Notes: generated by a model not told the origin, from the letters alone. Shown: positions 47,301 through 56,981, counted from the first letter of the stretch. The stretch is DNA of 64,000 nt from an uncultured bacterium (GCA_937139605.1 CAKZQG010000027.1:1-64000); one strand, 5' to 3'. Numbers and translations: made by a program.

Positions 47301-47603
47301 CTAAGGTAAGAAGGGGATGTCACTACCTTGATCCTCATCATGTATACTACCATATATGATAGTTACCCTGTAATAATTTTTATCATATCCTCCGGCATCA
47401 GATATTAGTTCGACTTTAATATCTATTATTTTAATATCATAGTATGGATAATCCCATTCAAATTGTTTTATGGCTTTTCTTATTGCTTCATTTCTATTCC
47501 AAGCTTCTATAAAATAAACAGCTTTCCTTTCTTTTCTAACTGTCTTACTTTCATTAAATCTAGTGTTTACTATGTGGTTTAAATTTGTAGATTTTACTAG
47601 CAT
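47301..47603 (-). CDS. Small dodecin-like protein beside the RiPP locus
   Basis: Unrecognised 100-residue protein, divergent from the graspetide precursor 193 bp away. After a basic N-terminus, residues 28-87 show strand-helix-strand-strand spacing: VYFIEAWNRNEAIRKAIKQF, then DIKIIDIKVELI, then NYYRVTIIYGSI. This recalls the dodecin fold (EEA helix and a final YxVTLxVGF strand), though flavin-site residues are not certain. The acidic tail is HDEDQGSDIPFLP. A very strong AAGGAGGTGT ribosome-binding site and a tight terminator suggest high expression, like the tandem-box genes. A role in the RiPP system is inferred only from position. Confidence 0.65.
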   Translation of the reverse strand: MLVKSTNLNHIVNTRFNESKTVRKERKAVYFIEAWNRNEAIRKAIKQFEWDYPYYDIKIIDIKVELISDAGGYDKNYYRVTIIYGSIHDEDQGSDIPFLP

Positions 47604-47699
47604 ATACCGACACCTCCTTAACTTTTTTATTTTTTTTAGATTTTAAGTAATTTTACATTATTATTATTAAATTTATTTTAAAAATATATAGAAATAAAA

Positions 47700-47790
47700 T
47701 TGTAAAAAAATGTTAAAAAATGAATAGTGTTTATTTATTTTTAAAAAAATTGATTATATATATATTGAAAAAACTAAAAAATGGAGGTGT
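47700..47790 (+). promoter_or_regulatory. Tandem-box promoter of the graspetide precursor
   Basis: TTGTAAAAAAA followed by TGTTAAAAAA (47700-47720) stands 43 bp before ATTGAA (47764). The -10 region is TGATTATATATAT (from 47751), identical to that of the glycine-zipper gene. GGAGGTGT precedes the ATG at 47797. The intergenic region is shared with the divergent 100-aa gene. Confidence 0.68.
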
Positions 47791-47796
47791 TTATAT

Positions 47797-48285
47797 ATGA
47801 AAGATATTAATTTTACAACAAGTGTTCAAGAAACAGGAGAAATGAAAAGATATACTACATTAGCAGTAGGAGAAGAAGGAGGTCGAGATAAACCAATACA
47901 ATGGTCAACATTTGCAGTAGGTGAAGAAGGAGATAACCGAGATAACCCCACACGATTTACAATTTTTGCAAGAGAACTAGGGGAAACAACATTTGCAGTT
48001 GGTGAAGAAGGTGACGATAATATTAGAGATATACCGCCTATAAATAATGATTATCATATGTTATTAGTATTAATAAAACAACTGTTAGATAAAATAAGAA
48101 GAAATATAGGTATAGGGGTAGGTATAAATCCTTCACCTATAGCTCAAGATCCTATAATTAGTGGCCCACCACCAGTGAAAGGTAGACCAGTACCAGGGCA
48201 AAATTACACCGATAGCATGCCTAGAAGTATGTCAGCTAATAATTCAACAAGAATAGAACACGCTTATCTCCCAGAAGCTGAATAA
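47797..48285 (+). CDS. Graspetide (omega-ester RiPP) precursor
   Basis: Precursor of a ribosomally made peptide cyclised by side-chain ester bonds, 162 residues. Three core repeats lie in the first half: TTLAVGEEGG (20-29), STFAVGEEGD (37-46) and TTFAVGEEGD (64-73). They fit the TTxxxxEE pattern of plesiocin-type (group 2) graspetides, in which an ATP-grasp ligase joins Thr hydroxyls to Glu carboxyls. Between repeats 2 and 3 is FTIFARELGE, reminiscent of the microviridin leader motif PFFARFLE. The C-terminal half has a hydrophobic helix (YHMLLVLIKQLLDKIRRN) and a Pro-rich tail, and may act as a follower. The modifying enzyme is two genes downstream. Confidence 0.85.
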   Translation: MKDINFTTSVQETGEMKRYTTLAVGEEGGRDKPIQWSTFAVGEEGDNRDNPTRFTIFARELGETTFAVGEEGDDNIRDIPPINNDYHMLLVLIKQLLDKIRRNIGIGVGINPSPIAQDPIISGPPPVKGRPVPGQNYTDSMPRSMSANNSTRIEHAYLPEAE

Positions 48286-48341
48286 TTTTTATAAAATATT
48301 AAGAAATAATCTTATAAATTACAAAAAGGAGAATATTAAAA

Positions 48342-48872
48342 ATGTCTAGTGAAAATATATGCATATTATGTACTAATTTAATTGAAATTGAAGAAGATGA
48401 TACTTTTTATTGTGCAGATTGTAATTTTAGATGGGAATACAAGTTAAAAGGAAATTCTCCTTTTTTAAATCAATTACTAAAATTAATAGAGCTGTATAAT
48501 AATAATGAAACTTCGATAGATTTAGTACATATAGCACTGAGTAATTGGATTAATGAATTAGATTTATCTATACAAGATTCAAATACAAGAATTAACATCC
48601 CTTTTCCAAGTATTATAAAAAAAGCAATAAAATATTCTTTATTATCACTAAAAGACTTAAAAAATAGTTTAGAAAATATTGACATAGAAAAAATAAAGGA
48701 ATTTAATTTTCAAGATATTATAAAAAACGATGAAAAAGTTTTAAAAGTATTTAATCAAGTTTTTAAATTATTAAATAAAATTCAAGATGATAAGTACTAT
48801 ATTTTACAGGAATATAGAAAAGAAAAGATAGAAATAGAAAATATCAAAATAGAGGAATTAGATTATGATTAA
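48342..48872 (+). CDS. Zinc-ribbon protein in the RiPP operon
   Basis: Unrecognised 176-residue protein lying between the precursor and the ATP-grasp enzyme. The N-terminus is a compact zinc ribbon, CILC (7-10) and CADC (24-27). A helical, acidic and lysine-rich remainder has no known motif. It has an AAAGGAG ribosome-binding site. Its last codons overlap the ATP-grasp start by eight bases (ATGATTAA), implying translational coupling and a related job, such as precursor binding, an adaptor for the ligase, or regulation. No signal peptide or membrane helix. Confidence 0.75.
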   Translation: MSSENICILCTNLIEIEEDDTFYCADCNFRWEYKLKGNSPFLNQLLKLIELYNNNETSIDLVHIALSNWINELDLSIQDSNTRINIPFPSIIKKAIKYSLLSLKDLKNSLENIDIEKIKEFNFQDIIKNDEKVLKVFNQVFKLLNKIQDDKYYILQEYRKEKIEIENIKIEELDYD

Positions 48873-49800
48873 AAAGGAGAATAAAAAAATTATATTTATA
48901 GCGGATGGAGAGGATTATAATGCAAATTATATTTATGAAAAGACAAAAGAAAAAGGAATAAATACTATTTTTATAGATACTAGAAAATTTCCGCTAGAAT
49001 ATGAATCACTTATATATTTAACAGATGGAATAAACAAAGTTAAAATGGGAAATTATATAGGAATAGATTCCAATTTTTCTTTTTTCATAAGAGCTATTTT
49101 TATTAATGCTTTTAATCCTTTTAATTACTCATCAGATGAAAAAAAATTCCATAGTTATAGAAATTACTATTCTTTTTTATATTCATTGGTTAATATAGCT
49201 GATTTAAACGGCGCAAAAGTAGTTAACTCTCCTTCAACATTCTGGATACATTTTTATAAACCATATACATACGCTTTAGCTAGGAAATTTGGCATGAAAA
49301 TACCAATTACTTTTGTTTCAAATAAAATTAGAAGTATAATAAAATTTTATAAAGAAAATAAAAACAAAGAATTAGTTATAAAACCAGTAGCGGGTGGGGA
49401 TACAGTAAAACTATTAAATCAAGAACAATTGGAAAAAATTAAATCTACCCTAGATTATAAGACTTATATTATACAAGAAAGAATACCTGGTCAAGAAATT
49501 AGAATATTTCTAATAGGGTACAAAACTATTATAAGTTTACATTTAATAACTGACGACTTAGATTATAGAGAAAAACAAAATATACAAGAAATAAAAGTAA
49601 TAGATATCCCTAATTCATTAGCTAATTCAATTATAAAATTCTCAAGATATATAGGTTTGAAATTTTGTGCTTTAGATTTTAAAAGAATAGGTAATGAATA
49701 TTATTTTTTAGATATAAACCCTGCTCCAATGTTTGTTGGTTTTGAATTAAAATCAGGATTTCCTATAACCGATAAAATAATAAATTATTTATCTAAATAA
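48865..49800 (+). CDS. ATP-grasp graspetide ligase (MvdD/PsnB-like)
   Basis: ATP-grasp enzyme of the RiPP-modifying type, 311 residues, expected to activate Glu carboxylates of the precursor as acyl-phosphates and form ester links to Thr. The middle VVNSPSTFWIHFYKPYTYALARKFG and PITFVSN match the conserved helix and strand of MvdC/MvdD-type ligases. ATP-site residues are Lys173 (VIKPVAGG), the QERIPGQEIR hinge (204-213), and the metal-binding D271 with DIN (283-285). There is one ligase only, as in plesiocin-type pathways; no MvdB acetyltransferase, protease or transporter is adjacent. It overlaps the zinc-ribbon gene by eight bases. Confidence 0.87.
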   Translation: MIKKENKKIIFIADGEDYNANYIYEKTKEKGINTIFIDTRKFPLEYESLIYLTDGINKVKMGNYIGIDSNFSFFIRAIFINAFNPFNYSSDEKKFHSYRNYYSFLYSLVNIADLNGAKVVNSPSTFWIHFYKPYTYALARKFGMKIPITFVSNKIRSIIKFYKENKNKELVIKPVAGGDTVKLLNQEQLEKIKSTLDYKTYIIQERIPGQEIRIFLIGYKTIISLHLITDDLDYREKQNIQEIKVIDIPNSLANSIIKFSRYIGLKFCALDFKRIGNEYYFLDINPAPMFVGFELKSGFPITDKIINYLSK

Positions 49801-49904
49801 TTATTACATTTATATAATTTATTAAATTTTTAACATCTTTGTAATTATTTATTAATTTTTTTTTAACAAAAATTTTTATACTTTAATAAACAGGGAGAGA
49901 TAAA

Positions 49905-50774
49905 ATGATAAAATATAAAAAAGGATTTTATTTATATTTATGGCTTACTTTATTTACTTTATTCATATCTTTTTTTAGTATAATCTTATTTAATTATGTT
50001 TCTTCAGATATAAGAACAACAAAAGAACTAATAAGAAAATCTAAAAGAGCTTCAGACTTAAAAAGTTTAATACTAATAGCTACAAATATATACCGCCAAG
50101 ACTACACAAAAGATACTGGTAATATCCCATATAAAGGGAAAAGCTATAAATATCAAATAAAAAATATAAACGGACAGCATATTTACGTAAAAATATTAGA
50201 TAATAATAATTCTTTATTAGCTAAAGCAATAGTTTTATACAAAATCAACATTGGCAATTATAATAAATTAGCTACAAATTATAATAATTATTACTTTAAC
50301 AATAGTTCATACTATTCTAACACAACTTTTCTAGCTGATAGGATAGATATAGAACAAACAAATATAAAAATATTTAATAACTTACTATTAAAATATAATA
50401 CTCAACCATATAGGGTAACATTTGATTCATATGGAAATCCAATATATACTCAAATAACAGATAAAGAGATAACTAAAAACTATACAGAAAAACTATATAG
50501 AGTAGATTTAGATCCAATAACATATTATAATAATTTTTTGGCAATAGTTATGCAACAATTATATGAAACTCCAAATAATGATGTAGAATTAAATACAAAA
50601 GGAGCATTAATAGTTAAAAAATCAAATTCCGAACCGACGATACTATTTAAACCTGATGAAGCAAATCATAATAACCAAAAAATAGAAATTAAGTATAATG
50701 ACGATTTAAAAGCTAGCTTTACTTTAGTAAGATATCCTCAAAATTTTGAGTTCAATAAAAAAATGATACTTTAA
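49905..50774 (+). CDS. Pseudopilin-like membrane protein, 5' part
   Basis: 289 residues, starting KKGFYLYLWLTLFTLFISFF. This resembles a prepilin-type leader and helix (Gly-Phe cleavage site, no Glu5), followed by an extended Tyr/Asn-rich extracytoplasmic region. The frame ends at 50774 just after a run of seven As (50757-50763). Adding one A joins it to the frame ending at 51463, giving about 519 residues. It is therefore probably the first part of one protein, split by an indel, sequencing error or slippage site. AGGGAGAG precedes the ATG. It lies upstream of gspF, fitting a minor pseudopilin role. Confidence 0.6.
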   Translation: MIKYKKGFYLYLWLTLFTLFISFFSIILFNYVSSDIRTTKELIRKSKRASDLKSLILIATNIYRQDYTKDTGNIPYKGKSYKYQIKNINGQHIYVKILDNNNSLLAKAIVLYKINIGNYNKLATNYNNYYFNNSSYYSNTTFLADRIDIEQTNIKIFNNLLLKYNTQPYRVTFDSYGNPIYTQITDKEITKNYTEKLYRVDLDPITYYNNFLAIVMQQLYETPNNDVELNTKGALIVKKSNSEPTILFKPDEANHNNQKIEIKYNDDLKASFTLVRYPQNFEFNKKMIL

Positions 50775-51463
50775 TAACTAATGATAGGCAATTAGCAGCT
50801 GAAATTACAAACTTGATAAATGATAATAGAAACCGAGATACTTTTACAATTACCCTTAATCCTTCTTCAAATTACGTATATAAATTTCTAAAAAGAGGAA
50901 ACAACTACATAATTTGCAAAACGCAAAACTCTTTAATATATATATTAGTGTTCGCAAATCCCATTATAGGAACTGATAATAATCTATCTACAAACAATGG
51001 AATAATAAAAGAAAAAATATACTTAATAACAGACAAGAGTTATTTTACCACAATAAAAGGACATATCCTTTATGAAGAAACTGCTAATAATATAAGTGAT
51101 AATAACTTAATAATCCCTACTGAAATTACTCCAGATAATATAAAAGTTAGTAATAATAACAATTTATTTACTTTAGTAACAAATAATATAAATATAGATG
51201 GTTCTAATTTTAATGATGCTAATCCTTATATAATACTTTGTGGTAAATATGTAGCAATGTATAATAATAATTCTAAATTATCATTAATTAATAGTGGTTC
51301 TATAGATAAAATGTATATCTATGGAGGAATACATAGTTCTATTTCTGAAACTACAGGATTAAAAGAATACTATATAAATGATAAGAGATTAGCATATATT
51401 GACCCACTTGATTTACTCAATATCCATACTGATAGAATAATAGCAATTGATTTTAACTATTAA
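50764..51463 (+). CDS. Pseudopilin-like protein, 3' part (frame-shifted)
   Basis: Continuation of the preceding gene in the next frame. From the A7 run the sequence reads on without a stop (NDTLITNDRQLAAEITNLIN) into the open frame whose first ATG is 50813. It is beta-rich and Asn/Ser-rich with no membrane segment, typical of an exposed pilin-like or surface domain. There is no ribosome-binding site before 50813, which argues against an independent gene. GspF follows 53 bp later. Confidence 0.6.
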
Positions 51464-51516
51464 TTACTAATTAATTTTAAAAGGTTTTTTTTTATTATTT
51501 TCAAAATATAAAATAT

Positions 51517-52530
51517 ATGCTAAATGATCAAGAAAGACTAAATTTCTTGATGATATTTAGAACTTTGATAGAAAGCGGAATCCCATTAGGATACTCTTTA
51601 GATATATGTATTCAAACTTTTAAAAAATATGAAAAAAATTTTATTAATTTAAAAAAGCTGGTTACAACAGGAAGCACCTTATCTAATGCATTTCAAAAAG
51701 CCAAAATTCTCGATGGAATTGAATTGTCAATATTAAAAATCGGGGAGCAAACAGAAAATCTACCTTATGTTATAAAAAAAATAGAAGCAATACTTCAAAG
51801 AAAAATAGAAACTAAAAATAATTTAACAAAATCCTTAATTTATCCTGCTTTGTTTTTATTAGTTATAAGTTTTATATTATTAATTTTTAAGAATTTAATA
51901 ATTCCTTCGTTTAAAAATTTATACATAGATTTAGGAATCTCTGAGCCTTTAACTTTTAAATTACTTAGTATCCTAACATCCATATTCGATTTAAAATTAT
52001 TAGTTTTTTTTATTATTACAATTTTAATATTTTATTTTATTTTAAAAAACCTAATAGTATTCAATAAAAAAGAAATTTATAATTATGTATTTAAAGTACC
52101 CATTTTAGGTAATGCCATATACAATGCTTATTTAAGTTTAGTATTAAACTTATGGGCAGTTAGTTTAGAAAGTGGATTAAATTTTTTAAATACTTTTTTG
52201 ATTTTAAAACATGAAACTGTTGAACCATTTTCAACATTCTTTTCTAAATTATACGATAAAGCTAAAAAAGGGGAATTAATAGAAATACCGAATTATAATG
52301 AAGCTTTTAAACCTATGTACATAAAACAGATAAACTCAGGATTAGAGAGTGGAGAATTACCTAAAATACTAAAAAAATTAGCAGAGTTAGCTGAACTTGA
52401 AGCTAATACTTCATTAGATACAATAAATAAACTACTAGAGCCCATAATGTCAGCATTAGCTGGAATTATTGCTGCAGTTATTGCTTTGTCCATATTTTCC
52501 CCTATCATGTTCCTAATTAAAAGCCTTTAA
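51517..52530 (+). CDS. Type II secretion/type IV pilus inner-membrane protein GspF-like
   Basis: Polytopic platform protein of the GspF/PilC family, 337 residues. Two repeated T2SSF domains are visible: the first starts FLMIFRTLIESGIPLGYSLDI with LKIGEQTENLPYVIKKI. The second contains LNLWAVSLESGLNFLNTFLI and INSGLESGELPKILKKLAEL. Three or four hydrophobic segments are present, including the final PIMSALAGIIAAVIALSIFSPIMFL. It would couple the cytoplasmic ATPase to pseudopilin assembly. The N-terminal extension of PilC is missing. No Shine-Dalgarno. Confidence 0.9.
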   Translation: MLNDQERLNFLMIFRTLIESGIPLGYSLDICIQTFKKYEKNFINLKKLVTTGSTLSNAFQKAKILDGIELSILKIGEQTENLPYVIKKIEAILQRKIETKNNLTKSLIYPALFLLVISFILLIFKNLIIPSFKNLYIDLGISEPLTFKLLSILTSIFDLKLLVFFIITILIFYFILKNLIVFNKKEIYNYVFKVPILGNAIYNAYLSLVLNLWAVSLESGLNFLNTFLILKHETVEPFSTFFSKLYDKAKKGELIEIPNYNEAFKPMYIKQINSGLESGELPKILKKLAELAELEANTSLDTINKLLEPIMSALAGIIAAVIALSIFSPIMFLIKSL

Positions 52531-52559
52531 TAACAATAATTTACACAAAAATACTTATA

Positions 52560-54644
52560 ATGAATTTATTTTTTAAAATAATAAAACTTTCATTTTTTTC
52601 TATTTTAATATTTTTTTTATTTTTTATTATATACTTTTATGATATTTTTTCAGAAAAAACTTTTAATTTTTTATATAATAAAAGCATCCAAAATTATCAG
52701 AAAAACAAAGATACTTATGTAATAGGGATTTTTTTTTCATACAATACGTTTTATTATTTAAACAGAAGATATCTAAAAGAATTTTATTTTCTTGAAAAAT
52801 TCCTACATTTGAATAAAATAAAATACATAATCATAACTGATAAAAGTTTAAATTTATTAGATAGTTCAGATATAGATTTATTAATAGTAAATGACTGTAG
52901 AGTTTTACCTATAAATGTTATATTAAAATTTAAGGAATACTTAGATAATAATGGAAAAATTCTTTTTGTATATCAAAGCCTAATTTATAACAAATTTTAC
53001 CAAAAAAATAATCCAAAAATTTATGAACTGTTTAATATAGCTAATATTGACTTTAATTCCATAAATCAAGTTTATTTTAAAATTAATAGTAATTTCTTTA
53101 AAGATTATCCAAATAAAATATTATTATCAAGAAAATATTCAGTAAATTTACAATTAATTTCTAATTATGAAATCTTATCAAGTTTAGCAGATAATAGCCC
53201 ATTTTTGGTTAAAATTAACAATAACATATATTTCTTATCCGAAAATACATTCTCAATAGAAAACTACTCAAATCCTTATATATATAACTTTAATATAGAC
53301 TTAATAAACCTAATTCTTAATAAAAAAATAAGTAATAAAATAGATCCTAAAAATTTTAATATATTTTTAATAATAAAACCTCATGAATTAGCTTTTAGCA
53401 ATGAATTCATATTTTCAAAACTATTAAAACAATCAAAGTATCATTTTTTTATAAATAAATACCTATTTAAACAAAAAATAGATATTCAAAATCTGGATGA
53501 TATTCAAAAAGAAAGAAAATCCAAAAAACAAATTTATATAAGCATAGGTTTAGAAGATATAAATATAACAAAACTAAAAGAATTTAATTTAATAGGACTA
53601 ACAGGAAAAAATAACTTAACAAATTTTAAATATATTTCAGATGGATTTTTTAATAATAATTTCATAATAAATGAATTACAAAATAATAATAAGATACTTA
53701 GCATATCTAGAGAAGACAATATAATTTTATTTATAAGATTAAATTATCAAAATGGGATAGAAGAAATAAGTTCTTATTATTTTAATGAAATTTTAATAAA
53801 AGATGAAACTTTAATAATAAAGCTTAGTATGGATAATTATATAAGTAATGTAGTGATAAGTGAGATGCCAGATAGTTTTAATTTAGAAGCATTAAAAGCT
53901 CAAGCAATAGCTGCTAGAACCTATGCTTTTAAAAGTCTAAAATATAATCGGCATAGAAATTACAACTTATGTAATAAACCTCATTGCCAAGCATTTAACG
54001 GACAATACAATGAGTCATTTAAAGGATATCTAGCCTCTATTCTTACTCATAATCTGATAATTACTTACAACAATATTCCAATAGATGCTTTATATCATTC
54101 TACTTGCGGAGGAATAACTGCAAACAGCGAAGACGTATTTAATAATAAAATCCCATATTTAAGATCAACTAAAGATTATAAAGATAACATAGACAATGCC
54201 TACTGTAAAGATTCTAAACTATTTAAATGGAAAATAAAATTTACTAAGAAAGAATTAGATACAATTTTATCTAATACTATTCCATTTATTCTCAATCAAA
54301 AATATCAAGGGAACATCTATAATATTATTTTAGAAAAAAATAAAAGCCAAAGAATTGATAAATTAATAATAATTTCAAAAAAAGGTAATAGTATTTATAA
54401 ATATATAGGATATAAAGATGATGCTATTTATTTATTTTCCAAAGATATGTACTATTCATTACTTCCTTCTAATTTCATAGAAAAAATAACAAAAACAAAA
54501 GATGAATTTATATTTGAAGGTAGAGGATTTGGGCATGGTGTAGGGATGTGCCAATTCGGTGCTAATTATCTTGCTAATTTTTATAACTACTTATTTATAT
54601 TAAAACATTACTATAAAGGAGTACAAATAAAAAAAGTAGAATAA
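52560..54644 (+). CDS. SpoIID/LytB-domain cell-wall protein
   Basis: 694 residues: a signal anchor (about 10-30), a long unrecognised N-terminal half, then a SpoIID/LytB domain from about 415 to the end. Signatures are VVISEMPDSFNLEALKAQAIAARTYAF, HSTCGGITANSEDVF and GRGFGHGVGMCQFGANYLA. SpoIID proteins cleave denuded glycan strands as lytic transglycosylases or stimulate amidases, and occur in non-sporulating bacteria too. Four or more Cys in the domain may form disulfides. It begins 30 bp after gspF without a Shine-Dalgarno. Confidence 0.88.
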   Translation: MNLFFKIIKLSFFSILIFFLFFIIYFYDIFSEKTFNFLYNKSIQNYQKNKDTYVIGIFFSYNTFYYLNRRYLKEFYFLEKFLHLNKIKYIIITDKSLNLLDSSDIDLLIVNDCRVLPINVILKFKEYLDNNGKILFVYQSLIYNKFYQKNNPKIYELFNIANIDFNSINQVYFKINSNFFKDYPNKILLSRKYSVNLQLISNYEILSSLADNSPFLVKINNNIYFLSENTFSIENYSNPYIYNFNIDLINLILNKKISNKIDPKNFNIFLIIKPHELAFSNEFIFSKLLKQSKYHFFINKYLFKQKIDIQNLDDIQKERKSKKQIYISIGLEDINITKLKEFNLIGLTGKNNLTNFKYISDGFFNNNFIINELQNNNKILSISREDNIILFIRLNYQNGIEEISSYYFNEILIKDETLIIKLSMDNYISNVVISEMPDSFNLEALKAQAIAARTYAFKSLKYNRHRNYNLCNKPHCQAFNGQYNESFKGYLASILTHNLIITYNNIPIDALYHSTCGGITANSEDVFNNKIPYLRSTKDYKDNIDNAYCKDSKLFKWKIKFTKKELDTILSNTIPFILNQKYQGNIYNIILEKNKSQRIDKLIIISKKGNSIYKYIGYKDDAIYLFSKDMYYSLLPSNFIEKITKTKDEFIFEGRGFGHGVGMCQFGANYLANFYNYLFILKHYYKGVQIKKVE

Positions 54645-54692
54645 TAAAATATAAACTATAATAAAAAATAAAAAAATAACAATAATAAAAAT

Positions 54693-56318
54693 ATGATTAA
54701 AGAGTTAGAATTTAATAGAATAGAATCAAAAATAGATAAAAATTCAAGTGAATATAAAGAAAATTATGAATATTTAAAATCAAAAGTAGAAGAATATTAT
54801 GAGATATTAGAAAAAATAAAATCAGGTGGGTCAGAAGAAGCTAAACAAAAACATAAACAACGGGGAAAACTATTAGCAAGAGAAAGAATAGAGTTATTAA
54901 TAGATAAGGGTACTAAATTTTTAGAGCTATCCACTTTAGCGGGATATAACGTATATGAAGAAGAAGTACCATCCGCTGGAATAATAACAGGAATAGGAGT
55001 AGTAGAAAACAGGGAAGTAATGATAATAGCTAATGATGCAACAGTAAAAGGAGGAACATATTATCCATTGACTGTAAAAAAACATATCCGAGCTCAGGAA
55101 ATAGCATTAGAAAATAACCTACCTTGTATATATTTAGTTGATTCTGGGGGAGCGTTTTTACCATTACAAGCAGAAGTATTCCCAGATAAAGAACACTTTG
55201 GAAGGATATTTTACAACCAAGCAAGAATGTCAGCAAACAAGATCCCACAGATAGCAGTAGTTATGGGTAGTTGTACTGCAGGCGGTGCCTATGTTCCGGC
55301 TATGAGTGATGAAGTAGTTATAGTTAAAAATCAAGGAACTATATTCTTAGGCGGTCCTCCTTTAGTCAAAGCAGCAACAGGTGAAGAAGTTAGCGCAGAA
55401 GAATTAGGAGGAGGTGAAGTACATACTAAAATCTCAGGTGTAGCAGATTACCTTGCTTATAATGATGAACACGCTATAATGATAACTAGAAGTATTATAA
55501 GAAATTTAGGGAAAATAGAAAAATATGATTATCCCCAAGAAGAACCAGAAGAACCTTACTACGATCCAGATGAAATTTACGGCATAATCCCAAAAGACTT
55601 AAGAAAACCTTTTGATATTAGAGAATTAATAGCACGAATAGTGGATGGCAGTTATTTTCATGAGTTTAAGCCATTATATGGTTCAACTTTAGTTACTGGA
55701 TTTGCAAGAATATGGGGATATTTAGTAGGGATAGTAGCTAACAATGGAGTATTATTTTCCCAATCTGCTTTAAAAGGTGCTCACTTTATACAATTATGTA
55801 ATAGCAGAAAAATACCAATAATATTTTTACAGAATATAACGGGATTTATGGTAGGTAAGCAATACGAACATGGAGGGATAGCTAAAGACGGAGCTAAAAT
55901 GATAAATACAGTTGCTAACTCTAATGTCCCTAAATTTACAATAATAGTAGGTAATTCATTTGGAGCAGGTAATTATGCTATGTGTGGGAGAGCTTACAAT
56001 CCGAGATTCTTATTTATGTATCCTAATGCCAAAATATCTGTTATGGGAGGAGAACAAGCTGCACTAACTTTATTAACAGTAAAAATACAACAATTAAAAT
56101 CAAAAGGAATAGAAATGTCAAAGGAAGAACAAGAAGAATTTAAAGCTAAAATAATAGAAAAATATAATTACGAAGGAAGTGCATATTATAGTAGTGCAAG
56201 ACTCTGGGATGATGGAATAATAGATCCAATACATACAAGAAATATCTTAGCAAAGCTAATATCCATATCACTTAATAAGCCGTTCTTAGATACCAATTAT
56301 GCTATCTTCAGAATGTAA
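54693..56318 (+). CDS. Acyl-CoA carboxylase carboxyltransferase (beta) subunit
   Basis: Biotin-dependent carboxyltransferase, 541 residues, moving CO2 from carboxybiotin to an acyl-CoA. The stretches [49 protein letters not shown] and [20 protein letters not shown] match methylcrotonyl-CoA carboxylase beta subunits more closely than propionyl-CoA ones. The oxyanion-hole glycines ([13 protein letters not shown]) are intact. No biotin carboxylase or biotin carrier gene is adjacent. The substrate could be methylcrotonyl-, geranyl- or another acyl-CoA. No Shine-Dalgarno. Confidence 0.88.
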   Translation: MIKELEFNRIESKIDKNSSEYKENYEYLKSKVEEYYEILEKIKSGGSEEAKQKHKQRGKLLARERIELLIDKGTKFLELSTLAGYNVYEEEVPSAGIITGIGVVENREVMIIANDATVKGGTYYPLTVKKHIRAQEIALENNLPCIYLVDSGGAFLPLQAEVFPDKEHFGRIFYNQARMSANKIPQIAVVMGSCTAGGAYVPAMSDEVVIVKNQGTIFLGGPPLVKAATGEEVSAEELGGGEVHTKISGVADYLAYNDEHAIMITRSIIRNLGKIEKYDYPQEEPEEPYYDPDEIYGIIPKDLRKPFDIRELIARIVDGSYFHEFKPLYGSTLVTGFARIWGYLVGIVANNGVLFSQSALKGAHFIQLCNSRKIPIIFLQNITGFMVGKQYEHGGIAKDGAKMINTVANSNVPKFTIIVGNSFGAGNYAMCGRAYNPRFLFMYPNAKISVMGGEQAALTLLTVKIQQLKSKGIEMSKEEQEEFKAKIIEKYNYEGSAYYSSARLWDDGIIDPIHTRNILAKLISISLNKPFLDTNYAIFRM

Positions 56319-56371
56319 TTTTAGTATAATTTAATTTTAGTATAATTTAATTTTAGAATTTAATTTATAAC

Positions 56372-56767
56372 ATGATTTATAAACGTAATAATCTATTCTT
56401 TATAAATGATATGCTAAGAAATAGTTTCATATCAATAGATAAAAAGATATATTCTCTAATATCTTTACCTTTAAAAATAGTTTTAACAATAATTGAAAAA
56501 GATGAAGATTTAAAAAATTTTGATTTTAAAATAATTATTTCAGATAAAATAAATTTTAGCTATTTAATTGCTAATGAAAATAATAACGAAAATAATAATG
56601 AAAAAATCCTAGAAAAAATAGAAATACCAACTGAAATATCTAAAGATAATATAAAAGATTTTATGAAAATCTTAAATGATAATAAAATAAGAGTAATAAA
56701 TATAAAAAAAGAAGAAAACTTATTAAAAATTTATATAGCTAAAGAAATATATGAACTTTTGAATTAA
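56372..56767 (+). CDS. Uncharacterised 131-aa protein
   Basis: Not recognised. It is 131 residues, lysine- and asparagine-rich, with alternating strands (KIVLTIIEKD, FKIIISDKI, LLKIYIAKEI) and an Asn/Glu low-complexity stretch near 73-83. No signal or membrane segment. It lies 53 bp after the carboxyltransferase gene on the same strand, without a Shine-Dalgarno, and may be co-transcribed. The gap carries short direct repeats of TTTTAGTATAATTTAA. No link to carboxylase function can be drawn from sequence. Confidence 0.55.
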   Translation: MIYKRNNLFFINDMLRNSFISIDKKIYSLISLPLKIVLTIIEKDEDLKNFDFKIIISDKINFSYLIANENNNENNNEKILEKIEIPTEISKDNIKDFMKILNDNKIRVINIKKEENLLKIYIAKEIYELLN

Positions 56768-56981
56768 GAATGTTTTTATAAGAAAATAAGCAGATAATCT
56801 TATTGTATTTAATAAAATAAAGTTGTCTGATATTAATGAGTGTTAAAACTAATAGATAAGTATAAAAGCTATATTATCCAATTATTTACTAGTAGTTATC
56901 TTAAATATGACCCATTAAAAACAGGATGTATATAGTAGTTATAAAAATATAAATATTTTAATAGTGGGTGGAGGTAAAATC

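Noticed and set aside
56964-56981. GTG start for the DHH phosphoesterase
   Set aside because: The GGTGGAGGT site lies between it and the ATG at 56982, which has normal spacing.
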